64,000 nt of DNA, from assembly GCF_009017495.1 (NCBI RefSeq), contig NZ_CP044990.1, forward strand, positions 3,011,001-3,075,000, in the 5' to 3' direction. The position numbers and the translations under genes were made by a program. Below, piece by piece: positions 45,293-57,491 of this stretch. The notes beneath the pieces were generated by a model. The model did not search any database. It was not told where the DNA came from and was given only the letters and a program-made list of their open reading frames with translations. How positions within the stretch are numbered: the first letter of the stretch is position 1; each line of letters opens with the position of its first letter. The stretch comes from Deinococcus sp. AJ005. GTDB lineage: Bacteria; Deinococcota; Deinococci; Deinococcales; Deinococcaceae.

Positions 45293-47512
45293 ATGTCCCC
45301 CATCCACTCCACTGCTCCGCTGTCCCCGCTCGCCAGAGCCGCCCGTCCCCTGCGCTGGCTGGTGTGGTGTGCGCCCCTGATTCTGGCGGCTTGCTCGGGT
45401 CCCAGCGTGCCCCAGGAGCCGGTGGCCACGGTCACCACGCCGCCCGTCCAGGAAAGCGTGGCGCAGGACAGCCCAGCACAGGACAGCGTGTATGACGGCA
45501 CGGACCGCTCCTGGACCGACACGGAAGCGGGCACCCGGCTGACGCAGGAATCGCTGGGGACGGGCAACAACATGCTGAGCAACTCGCCCTGGACAGCAGC
45601 CAGCAACGGTTGGGGACCCATCGAGCGCAACATGAGCAACGGCGAATCCGGGGCCAAAGACGGGCGCATGATGGCCGTCAACGGCAAGAAGTACGACAGC
45701 GGTTTCGGGACGCACTCCAATTCCTCGATGACCTTCAATATCGGCGGGGTGTGCAACCGCTTCATCAGCGACGTGGGGATCGACGATGAGGTGGGCGACA
45801 AGGGCAGCGCGGTGTTCCAGGTATACGCCGACGGCGTCAAACTGTTCGACAGCGGGAAGATGACCGGCGCGGACGGTACAAAGACCGTCAACGTCGACAT
45901 CGCGGGCCGTAAGGAACTCAAGCTGATGGTCACTGACGCGGGCGACAACAACTACTACGATCACGCCGACTGGGGCGGAGCCATTCTGGTGGATTGCAAC
46001 GCAGCCAGGGCCGTTGTTCCTGCGCCCGTCCCGACGCCGACTCCCCCCGCACCTGCGCCTGCACCTGCAACTTGGACCAGGATCGCCGGCGAGGGTGAGT
46101 CTTTCTCTGTCAGCGGAACGCAAAGGGTCAGATACGGCGCTGGCACCGCGTGGATCGTAAAAGACGTCACCTCCAGTGGCCAATGCACCAATGGGTTCTT
46201 CGGCAACGATCCGGCCTATGGCACGACGAAATCTTGCGAGATCAATGCACCTGCATCTGCGCCCGCTCCAATCCCTGCGCCCATTCCCGCTCCAGTCCCT
46301 GCGCCCATTCCCGCTCCAGTCCCTGCACCCATTCCCGCTCCAGTCCCTGCACCCATTCCCGCTCCGATCCCTGCGCCTATTCCCACTCCAATCCCTGCGC
46401 CGATCCCTGTTCCTGCGCCAATCGTGGTCAATGGACCGCTGGTGATCACCAAGGGCGGCACCTACAGCGGCGAGTACCTCAGCAACGATCCCTCTGTCCC
46501 GGCCATCAGAATCAAGACCTCCGAGCCGGTCATCCTGGAAAACTGCACGCTGCGTGGACGCGGCCACCTGATCGACGCTTCATGGACCTCGGCCAACCTG
46601 ACGGTCCGCAACTGCAAGGGATACGGCCTGAACCCCAATGACCGCACCCGCATTCCAGGCCGTTTCCTTCAGGCCGAGGGCGTCGTTTCCCTGCTGATCG
46701 AGAACAACTTCATGGAAAAGACGGCTGGTATCTACATCAACAAATGGCAGGGCAACAAGGGCTTGCCCGTGAGCATCGTCATCCGCAACAACCTGGCCCG
46801 CAACATTGAGGGCCGCTACAGCGACGGCAACGGCGGCTTCCAGGACAAGTTCCACCGGGTCCAGTTCGTGCAGTTCAACGGCATGCGTGACATCAGCGGA
46901 GCCGAGATCGCCTGGAACCGCGTGGAGAACACGGCCCGCCAGAGCCATGTCGAGGACGTCATCAACATCTACGATTCCACCGGCACGGCCAGCAGCCCGA
47001 TCCGCATTCACGACAACCTGATCAACGGTGCGTTCTCGGGCCGCCCCGACGCCTCCTACAGCGGCGGCGGCATCATGATGGGCGACGGCTGCAACTCCGG
47101 GTACACCGAGGCCACGGGCAACACCGTTCTGGAAACCAGCAACTACGGCATCGCCGTGGCAGGCGGCCACCACCAGAAGATCAGCGGCAACACCATGCTG
47201 GCGCTGGGCAAACTGAGCGACGGCACCCTGCTGGACGCCGACAGCGATTCCGGCTTCTACCTGCGCAACTACTGCCAGACGCCAAACGACGCCAGCACCG
47301 TGATCGCCGAGGGCAACACTGTGGGCTGGGGCACCCCGACGGCGAGCAACGCCGACGCCCGCTGGGACTGGTCCGTGACTGCCGGCGTGGAACGCAACAA
47401 CAGCAGCATCCAGGCCGCCAACCGCGCTGTCAACCCGCTGCTTCTGGCGCAGGCCATCACCGCCTGGGAAAGCCGCGCCAAGGCCGCCGGAATGATCGCT
47501 GGCCCGCGCTGA
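45293..47512 (+). CDS. NPCBM-domain lipoprotein with PxP linker and parallel beta-helix
   Basis: 739 residues. A lipoprotein signal ends at LILAACS. The NPCBM galactose-type binding module (about 90-240) reads SNGWGPIERNMSNGE, FGTHSNSSMTFNIGG and GRKELKLMVTDAGDNNYYDH. A short Cys-containing module (WTRIAGEGESFSVSG) follows, then a long Pro-Ala-Pro-Ile linker. The C-terminal half is a right-handed beta-helix (ENCTLRGRGHLID, LLIENNFMEKTAG, IVIRNNLARNIEG, ISGNTMLALGK), as in polysaccharide lyases and epimerases. It is probably anchored at the cell surface and acts on the exopolysaccharide made by this locus. AGGAG precedes the ATG. Confidence 0.88.
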   Translation: MSPIHSTAPLSPLARAARPLRWLVWCAPLILAACSGPSVPQEPVATVTTPPVQESVAQDSPAQDSVYDGTDRSWTDTEAGTRLTQESLGTGNNMLSNSPWTAASNGWGPIERNMSNGESGAKDGRMMAVNGKKYDSGFGTHSNSSMTFNIGGVCNRFISDVGIDDEVGDKGSAVFQVYADGVKLFDSGKMTGADGTKTVNVDIAGRKELKLMVTDAGDNNYYDHADWGGAILVDCNAARAVVPAPVPTPTPPAPAPAPATWTRIAGEGESFSVSGTQRVRYGAGTAWIVKDVTSSGQCTNGFFGNDPAYGTTKSCEINAPASAPAPIPAPIPAPVPAPIPAPVPAPIPAPVPAPIPAPIPAPIPTPIPAPIPVPAPIVVNGPLVITKGGTYSGEYLSNDPSVPAIRIKTSEPVILENCTLRGRGHLIDASWTSANLTVRNCKGYGLNPNDRTRIPGRFLQAEGVVSLLIENNFMEKTAGIYINKWQGNKGLPVSIVIRNNLARNIEGRYSDGNGGFQDKFHRVQFVQFNGMRDISGAEIAWNRVENTARQSHVEDVINIYDSTGTASSPIRIHDNLINGAFSGRPDASYSGGGIMMGDGCNSGYTEATGNTVLETSNYGIAVAGGHHQKISGNTMLALGKLSDGTLLDADSDSGFYLRNYCQTPNDASTVIAEGNTVGWGTPTASNADARWDWSVTAGVERNNSSIQAANRAVNPLLLAQAITAWESRAKAAGMIAGPR
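46257..46421 (+). repeat. In-frame tandem repeat encoding the PxPAPI linker
   Basis: A unit of about 24 bases (CCCATTCCCGCTCCAGTCCC with variants) is repeated about six times and encodes P-I-P-A-P-V-P-A. The near-identity of adjacent units suggests length variation by slippage. Confidence 0.75.
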
Positions 47513-47549
47513 TCCCCACCGCACTGCCATTCAAAGGCACTGCCCAGGT

Positions 47550-47575
47550 CCCTCTCCCTTCGGAGGGGGCTTTTT
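47550..47575 (+). terminator. Rho-independent terminator
   Basis: CCCTCTCC pairs with GGAGGGGG (one T-G pair), loop CTTC, then CTTTTT. Confidence 0.8.
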
Positions 47576-47726
47576 CATGGTCTCTGTCTGCTGGTCGTCT
47601 ACAGCTTCCGTCTGCCACGCGCCCACACCAGGACAGCGCATCTCCCGTTCACCAAGGGTCCACAACATTGTCAGGAACAGATGCAAATGATGCAGACTTT
47701 CCTCCGCAGCTCCCGAGATATGCGCG

Positions 47727-47857
47727 ATACGGATTCCGTCTGTTTCATTAACAAACCGGGAAAGCACCAGTTCGTTCACTCCACGCCCGGAACCCCTCTT
47801 TCTCGCATCCGCTCGGATCTTCATCGTTTTGCAACCGATTCAATCGGAGTCCATACG
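47727..47857 (+). repeat. Dispersed intergenic repeat, copy B
   Basis: Starts ATACGGATTCCG (47727-47738) and ends AATCGGAGTCCATAC, an imperfect inverted terminal repeat. Bases 47729-47751 are identical to 56959-56981 in copy C, and 47778-47795 to 26581-26598 in copy A. No gene inside; the surrounding 47576-47936 has none either. Confidence 0.65.
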
Positions 47858-47936
47858 AATGGCGCTGGGAATTAAGAAACCCCCTGCACGAACAGAGGGT
47901 GGAAAGATGTTCTTTGCCTGTTGTTGGGGCGAGACA

Positions 47937-49184
47937 CTAGCCTTCCGTCTCGCCCAGATAACTTCGCAGCACGGCGTCCACGAACGCCTGGGGGGAATGG
48001 TCCTGCTGAAACCGGGCAGTTTCGGGGGCAAAGGCGGACACGTCGAAGTCCTGCACGCAGCGGGCCAGCGCCGCCGGATTTTCCGGGGCAAACAGCGCCC
48101 CCAGACTGTACGTTTTCACCGTCTCGGCCAGCACGCCCACATCGGCGGCCAGCACAGGCAGGCCCAGCGACGCGGCGATGATCAGCGGACCGCTCTGGCC
48201 CGCGAAATAGCGCCGGTATGGCAGCAGGCAGGCGTCGGCGGCCAGAAAGTAACCCTCCACAGCCTCGTCGGCGATGTATTCGAGGTGCAGGTGCAGCCGA
48301 TCCGCGAGGCCCAGCCGCTCTCCCCGCTCACGGAACGCCTCGGCGTCGAAGGCGTGTGCGGAACCCGCCACCAGCAGATGGACATGGGAGGGAAGCAGGG
48401 CCAGGGCCTCCAGTGCCAGATCGCTGCCCTTGTCGTGCCGGGTCCCGCCAAAGGCCAGCAGCACCGTGGCCTGGGCCGGAATATTCATCTGCTGGCGCAC
48501 AGCCTGCCTGGCCTGCTCACGTTCCTCGGGTTGAAATTGCAGCGGATGGGCAGGATGCGGCACGGCGTCCAGCTCTCCAGCTTGGACGCCGCTGATCAGT
48601 GCCCTGGAATGCATCATCACGCGCAGGCCCAGAGCGCCCAGTGCCCGCAGCAGCAAACGGTGGACCGGCTGGCTGAAACGGCGTGCCTCGAACTCTTCCA
48701 AGAAATAGGCCCAGTGCAGCGTCCCCCGCACCGCCATTGCGCGGTTTTTTCGGCCTGCCAGCGCCGCCACCAGCGGGGGTAAAAAGCTGTCCAGCCACAG
48801 CAGGTGTGCCGTATCTGCGCCCAGACCGCCAGCCATCCGCAGCGCCGCGCGCAGAAACCGCAGGTTCACACGGTCCCTTGCCACGCGGTTCAGGCGGTAG
48901 TATGCCGGGCCGCTGTCCGGCCCACTGCCCGAAAACAGCGGCAGAATATGGCCGGTGGCCTGCGGCACGGCCCGGCAGACCTCTTCCACGAAGGGTTCAG
49001 GACCGATGATGTGAACCCGGATGCCCCGGTCCGTCAGGCCCTGGGCCAGCGTGACCGCGTAACCGCCATGATGCCCTCCCCACAGGGGATCGATCAGCGC
49101 CACCACGCGCACAGCCCGGCGGAGTGCCGCTTTCCCACCCGCTGGTTTCTCAGGTTCCGCTGGTTTCTCAGATTCCGCTGGCAT
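47937..49184 (-). CDS. Family 4 glycosyltransferase of the exopolysaccharide locus
   Basis: 415 residues, GT-B fold. After a charged start with a short repeat (ESEKPAEPEKPAG) come VVALIDPLWGGHHGGYAVTLAQGL, LLAFGGTRHDKGSDLALEAL (phosphate loop region) and LPYRRYFAGQSGPLIIAASLGLPVLAAD in the donor domain. The E-x7-E motif is atypical, so the donor and acceptor cannot be named. TGATG overlaps the uxs stop, so it is the last gene of the ugd-uxs-GT operon. Use of UDP-xylose as donor is a reasonable guess only. Confidence 0.85.
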   Translation of the reverse strand: MPAESEKPAEPEKPAGGKAALRRAVRVVALIDPLWGGHHGGYAVTLAQGLTDRGIRVHIIGPEPFVEEVCRAVPQATGHILPLFSGSGPDSGPAYYRLNRVARDRVNLRFLRAALRMAGGLGADTAHLLWLDSFLPPLVAALAGRKNRAMAVRGTLHWAYFLEEFEARRFSQPVHRLLLRALGALGLRVMMHSRALISGVQAGELDAVPHPAHPLQFQPEEREQARQAVRQQMNIPAQATVLLAFGGTRHDKGSDLALEALALLPSHVHLLVAGSAHAFDAEAFRERGERLGLADRLHLHLEYIADEAVEGYFLAADACLLPYRRYFAGQSGPLIIAASLGLPVLAADVGVLAETVKTYSLGALFAPENPAALARCVQDFDVSAFAPETARFQQDHSPQAFVDAVLRSYLGETEG

Positions 49185-50167
49185 CACGCCTGCAACACCT
49201 GCTGGCGGAAGCTCTCCACCGTGCGCGTCAGGCCCGCGCGCAGGTCCACCCCCGGTGCCCAGCCCAGCAGCTCGCGGGCACGGGAAATATCAGGTTTGCG
49301 CTGGCGGGGATCGTCGGCGGGCAGCGGTTCATGAATGATTTCCAGACCCGGCTCGATCAACTCGCGGATCACCTGCGCAAACTCCAGGATGGTGTACTCG
49401 TCGGGGTTGCCCAGATTGACCGGGCCGTGGACCACCTCACTCTCGGGCAGGCCCATCAGGGCCACGATGCCGGCCACCAGATCGGTCACGTACTGGAAAC
49501 TGCGGGTCTGCTGGCCGTCGCCGTAGACCGTCAGCGGTCCCCCGGCCAGCGCCTGCATCACCAGATTGGTGACCACGCGCCCGTCGTCGGGGCGCATGCG
49601 CGGGCCGTAGGTGTTAAAAATTCGGATCACGCGGGTATCCACGCCGTGGTGCCGGTGGTACGCGAAGGTGATGGCCTCGGCGTAGCGCTTGGCCTCGTCG
49701 TAGCAGCTCCGCAGGCCGTTGGGGTTGACGTGGCCCCAGTAGCTCTCGGGCTGCGGATGCACCTGCGGATCGCCGTAGACCTCGGAGGTGGAGGCCAGCA
49801 GAAACGTGGCCCCATGCGCGTGGGCCAGTTCCAGCGCGTTCTGGGTCCCCTGCGCGCCCACCATCAGGGTTTCGATGGGAAACTGCTGATAGTGCGGCGG
49901 ACTGGCCGGGCTGGCAAAGTGCAGCACGAAGTCCAGCGTCTGGCCATCGAACGCGGCGGCCTTGTAGGGAATCCCCTCACTGACATCCGCCTGAATGAAT
50001 TTGAAGTTCGGGTGATTCGCAAACAGCGCCGTGTTGGCGGGCTGCCCGGAGATGTAATTGTCGACGCCGATGACTGTGTGGCCGTCGGCAAGAAACCGCT
50101 CGGTTAGGTGGCTGCCCACGAATCCGGCGCTGCCCGTGAGCAGGATGTTCTTGGGGGCTATGGTCAC
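49184..50167 (-). CDS. uxs: UDP-glucuronate decarboxylase (UDP-xylose synthase)
   Basis: 327 residues of the extended SDR fold. [20 protein letters not shown] binds NAD, and the active-site Y-x3-K is in [33 protein letters not shown] and [15 protein letters not shown] are hallmarks of UXS enzymes, which convert UDP-glucuronate to UDP-xylose. The C-terminus has [17 protein letters not shown] and [19 protein letters not shown] start overlaps the ugd stop (GTGA). Together with ugd it makes UDP-xylose from UDP-glucose, in the cytoplasm. Confidence 0.93.
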   Translation of the reverse strand: MTIAPKNILLTGSAGFVGSHLTERFLADGHTVIGVDNYISGQPANTALFANHPNFKFIQADVSEGIPYKAAAFDGQTLDFVLHFASPASPPHYQQFPIETLMVGAQGTQNALELAHAHGATFLLASTSEVYGDPQVHPQPESYWGHVNPNGLRSCYDEAKRYAEAITFAYHRHHGVDTRVIRIFNTYGPRMRPDDGRVVTNLVMQALAGGPLTVYGDGQQTRSFQYVTDLVAGIVALMGLPESEVVHGPVNLGNPDEYTILEFAQVIRELIEPGLEIIHEPLPADDPRQRKPDISRARELLGWAPGVDLRAGLTRTVESFRQQVLQA

Positions 50168-51633
50168 TTTTTCGCCTGAGACGCGGTCTGCTCGTGGCTG
50201 ACCTGGCTGGAACTGACCTGGCTGGAACTGATCTGATGCTGGCTGACCTGGCCCTGACCGCGCCGTCCGATCTGCTCCAGCGTGGCGGTGGGCAGCGCGA
50301 CGCGCAGGGCATTGCGGGTGTCGATCACCAGCGGCTGACGCATGGTCCGCACCGCGCCGTTCCAGTCCATTTCGGTGTAGTCCTTCCACTCGGTCATCAG
50401 CAGCACGGCGTCCGCGCCGATCAGGGCGTCTGCAGCAGAGCTGGCCTCGGTGTAATTCAGATGGCCCCACTCGCGGCGGGCGCGCGGCATCGCCACCGGG
50501 TCATGCGCCACCACCGTCGCGCCCAGCTCGTTCAGGCGGGCTATGGCGTCGTGGGCCGGGGCGTCGCGCAGGTCGTCGGTGTTGGGTTTAAAGGCCATGC
50601 CCAGCACGGCCACGCGCTTGCCCTGAAGCCGGTGCAGATGCTTTTGCAGCTTGGCGATCACCAGTTGCCGCTGGCCCTGGTTGACCGCCACAGCGGCGCG
50701 CAGAATGGGCATGTCGTAGCCGTATTCCTCGCCGGTGCTGATCAGCGCGGAGGTGTCCTTGCCGAAGCACGAGCCGCCCCAGCCTGCCCCCGCCGACAGG
50801 AACTGCCGCCCGATGCGCGCGTCGCTGCCGATGCCGCGCGCCACTTCCTCGATATCGGCGTCCACACGCTCGCACAGCCCGGCGATCTCGTTGGCGAAGC
50901 TGATCTTGAGGGCCAGAAAAGCGTTGGCGGCGTACTTGATCATCTCGGCGCTGCTCAGACTGGTGGCCACCACTTCCGGGCGGGTATACCCCTGGGGCCG
51001 GGGCACATGCGCCGGGGCCTGGAAGTCCTGCTCGATCAGCGGGGCGTACAGTTCCAGCAGGCGGGACACGCCCGCGCCGTCGTTGCCGCCCAGCACCAGC
51101 CGGTCCGGGTACAGGCTGTCGAACAGCGCCGTGCCTTCGCGCAGGAATTCGGGGTTGCTGACCACGTTGTACTGGTGCTGCTTGTAGTCCGGGGCATTTT
51201 CCTCGATGATCCGCGCCACCCAGTCCCCGGTGCCCACCGGCACCGTACTCTTATTGACCACCACCTGCATCTTGCCATTCAGGTGCCGCGCCACGTCCTG
51301 CGCCGCCGCTGCCAGATAGCGCAGGTCCGGCTGTCCGCCCGGCAGCGGCGGCGTGCCCACGCAGATAAAGATCACGTCCGCGTCTGGAATGGCCGCCGAA
51401 TAGTCGGTGGTCCAGTTCAGTCGGTCCCCGCACTCGGCCATCAGTTCGCCCAGCCCCGGCTCATAGATCGGCAATTCGCCGCGCACGAGCATGTCCACCT
51501 TGTCCTGATCAATGTCTAGGCCCATCACCTGATGGCCAAAATAGGCGAGCAGGGCGGCGGTGCCCAGGCCGACATAGCCCGTGCCCACGACGGCGACTTT
51601 CATGGGGGTGCGCAAGGTAGGGGAATGTGGCAT
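50164..51633 (-). CDS. ugd: UDP-glucose 6-dehydrogenase
   Basis: 489 residues. It oxidises UDP-glucose to UDP-glucuronate with 2 NAD+. [20 protein letters not shown] is the NAD site, [19 protein letters not shown] and [11 protein letters not shown] follow, and the catalytic Cys is in [33 protein letters not shown] opens the C-domain. The last 30 residues contain an SSQV-rich tail encoded by a 15-base tandem repeat. GAGGAG stands 10 nt before the ATG at 51633; a second ATG at 51603 directly starts MKVAVVG. It is first in the ugd-uxs-GT operon. Confidence 0.94.
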   Translation of the reverse strand: MPHSPTLRTPMKVAVVGTGYVGLGTAALLAYFGHQVMGLDIDQDKVDMLVRGELPIYEPGLGELMAECGDRLNWTTDYSAAIPDADVIFICVGTPPLPGGQPDLRYLAAAAQDVARHLNGKMQVVVNKSTVPVGTGDWVARIIEENAPDYKQHQYNVVSNPEFLREGTALFDSLYPDRLVLGGNDGAGVSRLLELYAPLIEQDFQAPAHVPRPQGYTRPEVVATSLSSAEMIKYAANAFLALKISFANEIAGLCERVDADIEEVARGIGSDARIGRQFLSAGAGWGGSCFGKDTSALISTGEEYGYDMPILRAAVAVNQGQRQLVIAKLQKHLHRLQGKRVAVLGMAFKPNTDDLRDAPAHDAIARLNELGATVVAHDPVAMPRARREWGHLNYTEASSAADALIGADAVLLMTEWKDYTEMDWNGAVRTMRQPLVIDTRNALRVALPTATLEQIGRRGQGQVSQHQISSSQVSSSQVSHEQTASQAKK

Positions 51634-52088
51634 GTTCAGAAATCTCCTCGGAGGGTGGGGGGGGAAAGCAGGGAGGGCACGGCGAAACGGCGGCAGTGAG
51701 AACGATTGGATCGACACAGGAGCGGTCTTCAAATGGCGGAACTGGTCAGATGGGGAGGGCCTCTCCCGTAGGTTGCAACTGGAAGCCACCCGCAATGCGG
51801 GCCTCGGCCCTGAGCATAAGGCCAGATCCATATGACTGGTTCCTACATGGTGAACTTAATCGATTGGGCGCTAACGAGAAGTAAATTGCCACGACCAGTC
51901 CGGCAATACTGGCAACCGTTTTAAAGGACCAGTCTCTCCGGCGGCCCGGCGGGAGAAAGCAGCGCCCCGCAGCCTTTCTCTCCTCTAAACCTACCCCTCA
52001 GGGCTTGCTTTTCCCTGTTCTGACGCCTTCATGAAGAGAGCAGCCCTGCGAGGAAACCGTGGGCATCTGTACCCCGAATCGTCCTCGT
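51634..52088. other. Upstream region of ugd, no gene seen
   Basis: About 450 bases between ugd and the insertion sequence. Must contain the ugd promoter (minus strand), but I cannot place it with confidence. A small CCAGT/ACTGG inverted repeat is visible near 51897-51915. Confidence 0.4.
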
Positions 52089-52965
52089 CTAGAGGCTGCC
52101 AAGAACAGGTTTGAAATTGGTAGGTTTAACTCTGGAATGAGCAGAATGGGTGGATGACCCGACGAGGCTACCCCAGCGACGTAGACGACAACACGTATCT
52201 GTTTCTGCTCCCGTATCTCCTGCTTAGCCCCAACGATGCCAGACAGCGGTTCCATCCGAAACGTTCTCAATGCGCTGCTGTGGGTGGTCCGCACGGGTGC
52301 ACAGTGGGCCTCTCTCTCCAACGACTTTCCATCTGCGGAAACGGTGCGCCAACAGGCGCACCGCTGGTTTGAAGCGGGGTGCTTTTTAAAAGCTGCACAC
52401 GATCTGCGCTTTCTGGCCCGCGTCGAAAAATCGCGGAACGGCGAGCCTACCGCGATCATCATCGACAGCCGGACCCTTCAACGTACGCCTGAAAGCGGGC
52501 ACCGGGCCGGCTTCGATGGTGCCAAGAAACGCAAGGAAACGAAGGTGCATCTGGCGGTAGATCCGTTGGGTCATTTCCTGGCCGTGCTGACCACACCTGC
52601 CAACGAGCAGGATCGGGCACAGGTCTTTGACCTGTGCTTGGAGGTGCAGGCAGCTACGGGCGCAAACGTGGAGATGGCGTTCGCTGACCAGGGGGATACA
52701 GGCAAACAAACCGCTCTGGACGCTGCCGAGAGCGGCGTGGAACTGGTGATAGTCAAACATCCAGAGGCCGCCAAGGGCTTTATCCTGGTCCCAAAACGGT
52801 GGGTGGTGGAGCGGTCCTTCGCGTGGACGTCACGGTTTCGCCGTTTGGGACGGGACCTGGAACGGCTGTCGTCCACGCTGATGGGATTCCATGTCCTTGC
52901 CGCATGCGTTCTGCTCTGCAACAATCTCAAGCCGCTTTTTGTATAGGGTTCTTGGCAGCCTCTAG
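52089..52965 (+). mobile_element. IS5-family insertion sequence with CTAG target duplication
   Basis: The element spans 52093-52961 (869 bp). AGGCTGCCAAGAAC at the left is repeated inverted as GTTCTTGGCAGCCT at the right. CTAG at 52089-52092 and 52962-52965 is the target duplication, as expected for IS5-type elements that recognise YTAR. It inserted between ugd and the terminator of the wzz gene, so no gene is interrupted. Intact ends and duplication suggest fairly recent insertion. Confidence 0.85.
52154..52946 (+). pseudogene. IS5-family DDE transposase, frameshifted near the N-terminus
   Basis: Frame 1 (52154-52372) has the family N-terminus [20 protein letters not shown]. The rest of the protein is in another frame (52236-52946): [19 protein letters not shown], then the DDE residues in [20 protein letters not shown] and [20 protein letters not shown]. 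The change of frame falls about 30 codons in, around 52235-52260. Programmed frameshifting is known in parts of the IS5 family, but usually later in the gene, so a disabling indel is more likely here. Confidence 0.8.
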
Positions 52966-52999
52966 AGATCAGCTCTGGCCTTCACGAAACTGGCCGCCA

Positions 53000-53034
53000 G
53001 AAAAGAGCCGCCGAAGGCCAGTGCTTTCGGCGGC
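53000..53034 (-). terminator. Terminator of the wzz gene
   Basis: On the minus strand GCCGCCGAAAG pairs with CTTCGGCGGC, followed by TCTTTTC. It separates the wzz unit from the IS and from ugd. Confidence 0.75.
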
Positions 53035-53055
53035 GCCCAGAGAGACGCTCTGGCG

Positions 53056-54015
53056 CTAGCGGTGCGGCACGGTAGAGGTCACGTTGCGGCTCTCGCTGGC
53101 CTCATGACGGTACAGGGAAGGGGCACCTTCGGGCGTGCTGTCCCAGTCCAGCACCTCAGCCTCTGTGGGCTGGCGACGGCTGCCCAGCAGCACCGCGCCG
53201 CCGCCCGCGAACAGCAGCGTCAGCAGGGCGGCCAGCGCTCCTGTGCGCAGGGGCCGGGGCGTCATGGGCCTGGCAGGATCGACGGCCTCGGCGATCACGT
53301 CCAGGGTGCCCGCCACACTCTGGCGCGAGGAGGTGATCACGGCCAGATCACGCACGATGGACGCGCGGGCCTGCCTGTTGACGTCATCGGTGCTGAGGCC
53401 GCCGGTCTGCGCGGTGCGGTCCAGCACGTCCAGTTGTAGCTTCAGGGCGGCGCGGGCCTGCTCCGAGCGCTTCTGGGCGCGCTGGATGTCCCACAGTTGC
53501 AGCGCGGCAACCGTGGAGTTGGCCAGCACGCGGGCCAGTTCGGGGGTGTTGGCCTGAGCGCTCAGGATATAGACGACGCCGCTGTTTGAATTGCTGGGGC
53601 TGTTCTTGTCGGGAACGATCTGCAACTTCTTGAAATTACCAGTACTCAGCTCGGTTTCAAGGTCAGTCTTGATCTTGGCCACCGCCACGGGCGCGATGCT
53701 GGCGGCCCGCAACCGGTTAATGACCAGCTTGACCACTGCCGGGCTGTGCAGGGCCTGCTCCAGCCCACCGCGCGGCAGGGGCGAGGGCCGCAGCAGACTG
53801 TCGTTCAGCGCGCTGCTGCCGTCCTGCTCGGTGAACATGCTGCTGGTGGCCTCGTAAACTTTGGGTTGTAGACCGGACAGCAGGAACGCGCCCACCCCCG
53901 CCAGCACTGTGACGCCCAGAATGGGCACGGCGGCGCGGCGCAGCAGACGGACCACCTGTGGAAATTCGAGATCGGGGCGGGTGACAGCAGGGCGGGGAGA
54001 GGGGCTTTGCATCAT
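53056..54015 (-). CDS. Polysaccharide chain-length determinant (Wzz/PCP family)
   Basis: 319 residues. Two membrane helices (about 33-52, VPILGVTVLAGVGAFLLSGL; and about 260-282, ALAALLTLLFAGGGAVLL) frame a periplasmic domain, the standard Wzz layout. The first helix is preceded by a basic LEFPQVVRLLRRAA and followed by KVYEATSSMFTEQDG; the second is preceded by the Pro-rich AVDPARPMTPRPL. No tyrosine kinase domain is fused. It should control chain length or export of the exopolysaccharide. It is followed by its own terminator. Confidence 0.85.
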   Translation of the reverse strand: MMQSPSPRPAVTRPDLEFPQVVRLLRRAAVPILGVTVLAGVGAFLLSGLQPKVYEATSSMFTEQDGSSALNDSLLRPSPLPRGGLEQALHSPAVVKLVINRLRAASIAPVAVAKIKTDLETELSTGNFKKLQIVPDKNSPSNSNSGVVYILSAQANTPELARVLANSTVAALQLWDIQRAQKRSEQARAALKLQLDVLDRTAQTGGLSTDDVNRQARASIVRDLAVITSSRQSVAGTLDVIAEAVDPARPMTPRPLRTGALAALLTLLFAGGGAVLLGSRRQPTEAEVLDWDSTPEGAPSLYRHEASESRNVTSTVPHR

Positions 54016-54293
54016 GGGTTTTCCTTTTAAAAGAGCGGGGCTTTAAGAGTCAGGGCCGATAGCACCCAGGGCTTGGAACAAACAGGAGCGTGCGGAAGTC
54101 AGGGCAGAACGCAGAGACAGCCTCGGAGAGCGTGGGCGGCAATGGCATTCAGGCTGTGAGGAAGACGCACCTGCTCCATGGCTCCCACCGCGTTCCTCCA
54201 GAACCGGGCAGATCGCCGGGGCTGTCCAAGTATCCTGTCCATTGCCCTGCCTCCTGTCTCACAACACCCTCCCTGGTCCCGGTCACACGGTTC

Positions 54294-56678
<2,385 letters not shown>

Positions 56679-57425
56679 GGTCTCCCCTTTTCGGTCCATT
56701 CCCTGTCCCGCCTGCGCTTCAGCTCGGTCTCGCCTTTCTATGCACCCACCATGCCCCATGTGCGGCAGGCCGGGTGTCTTGACATCATTTTTTGACAGTT
56801 GGTCTGATCAACATCTGCCGGGCCACGTCAGATACGGCCCATCCGGCTTCAGACTGCGGGCCGATGCGTAAATGTTTCGTTGCACACCGCCCCCACAGCA
56901 CACGACTCCGAACATGGCAGTTCTGTCCGACTCTGGGGTGAGAAAGCACATGCCTTGTACGGATTCCGTCTGTTTCATTAATAAAAAGAGGCAGCGCCGG
57001 TTCGTGCCGGCCATCCCCGGACCCCACCCCACTCCTACTCGCGTCCGCCTGAATCAACCCATTTCGGCAAATGATTTCATTGGAATCTGTGTGACAGGCA
57101 GGTTGGCGGCGACTTCCGGACAGGAAACGAATGAGGAACATGCGCCCCCAGGGATGTACAAAACGAAAGCAATCCGTACCGTCCGGGCCAGGATGGGCGG
57201 CCCAGACAACCCGTGCCAGCCTCTGATCAGAATTCCGTGACTCCACAGACCAGAACAACGCCGCCTTGCTCCACGCTATATAGCGCCATTTTACCGTCTC
57301 CGCACGCGAAAAGAAATCGCTGCTCCTGCCGTCCACAGTCTGCCGCCGCTTGCCCCCTTCCAGGCATTTCTGCCTGCCCGTGGTTTACTTTCGGGTAACG
57401 CGCACGCGCCTATGCTGGCCCGCAG
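56679..57425. other. Intergenic region with repeat copy C
   Basis: About 750 bases between divergent genes. Apart from the repeat it contains a palindrome GCTATATAGC (57275-57284) and no supported ORF. Confidence 0.45.
56957..57092 (+). repeat. Dispersed intergenic repeat, copy C
   Basis: Starts GTACGGATTCCG and ends TTTCATTGGAATCTGTGT, an imperfect terminal inverted repeat. Bases 56959-56981 are identical to copy B. The inner part is diverged but keeps the C-rich block. Confidence 0.6.
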
Positions 57426-57491
57426 ATGATGGCCCCTCCCCCCTCCTACCCTGCTGCACCTGCCCGCGCCCAACGGCCCACCCCCCAATGA
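57426..57491 (+). CDS. Pro-rich short ORF overlapping the GT4 start
   Basis: 21 codons beginning MMAPPPSYPAAPAR; the stop overlaps the next ATG (ATGA). TATGCT (57411-57416) lies 9 nt upstream. The GT4 gene has no ribosome binding site of its own, so reinitiation from this ORF is possible. The C-rich composition makes a chance ORF equally plausible. Confidence 0.3.
   Translation: MMAPPPSYPAAPARAQRPTPQ

Noticed and set aside
46257..46421. CRISPR-like array of short repeats
   Set aside because: Units are contiguous, in frame and without spacers; they encode a Pro-rich linker.
50194..51519. 441-codon plus-strand open frame beginning with a pentapeptide-like repeat
   Set aside because: Antisense of ugd; the apparent repeat comes from the 15-base tandem repeat at the end of ugd.
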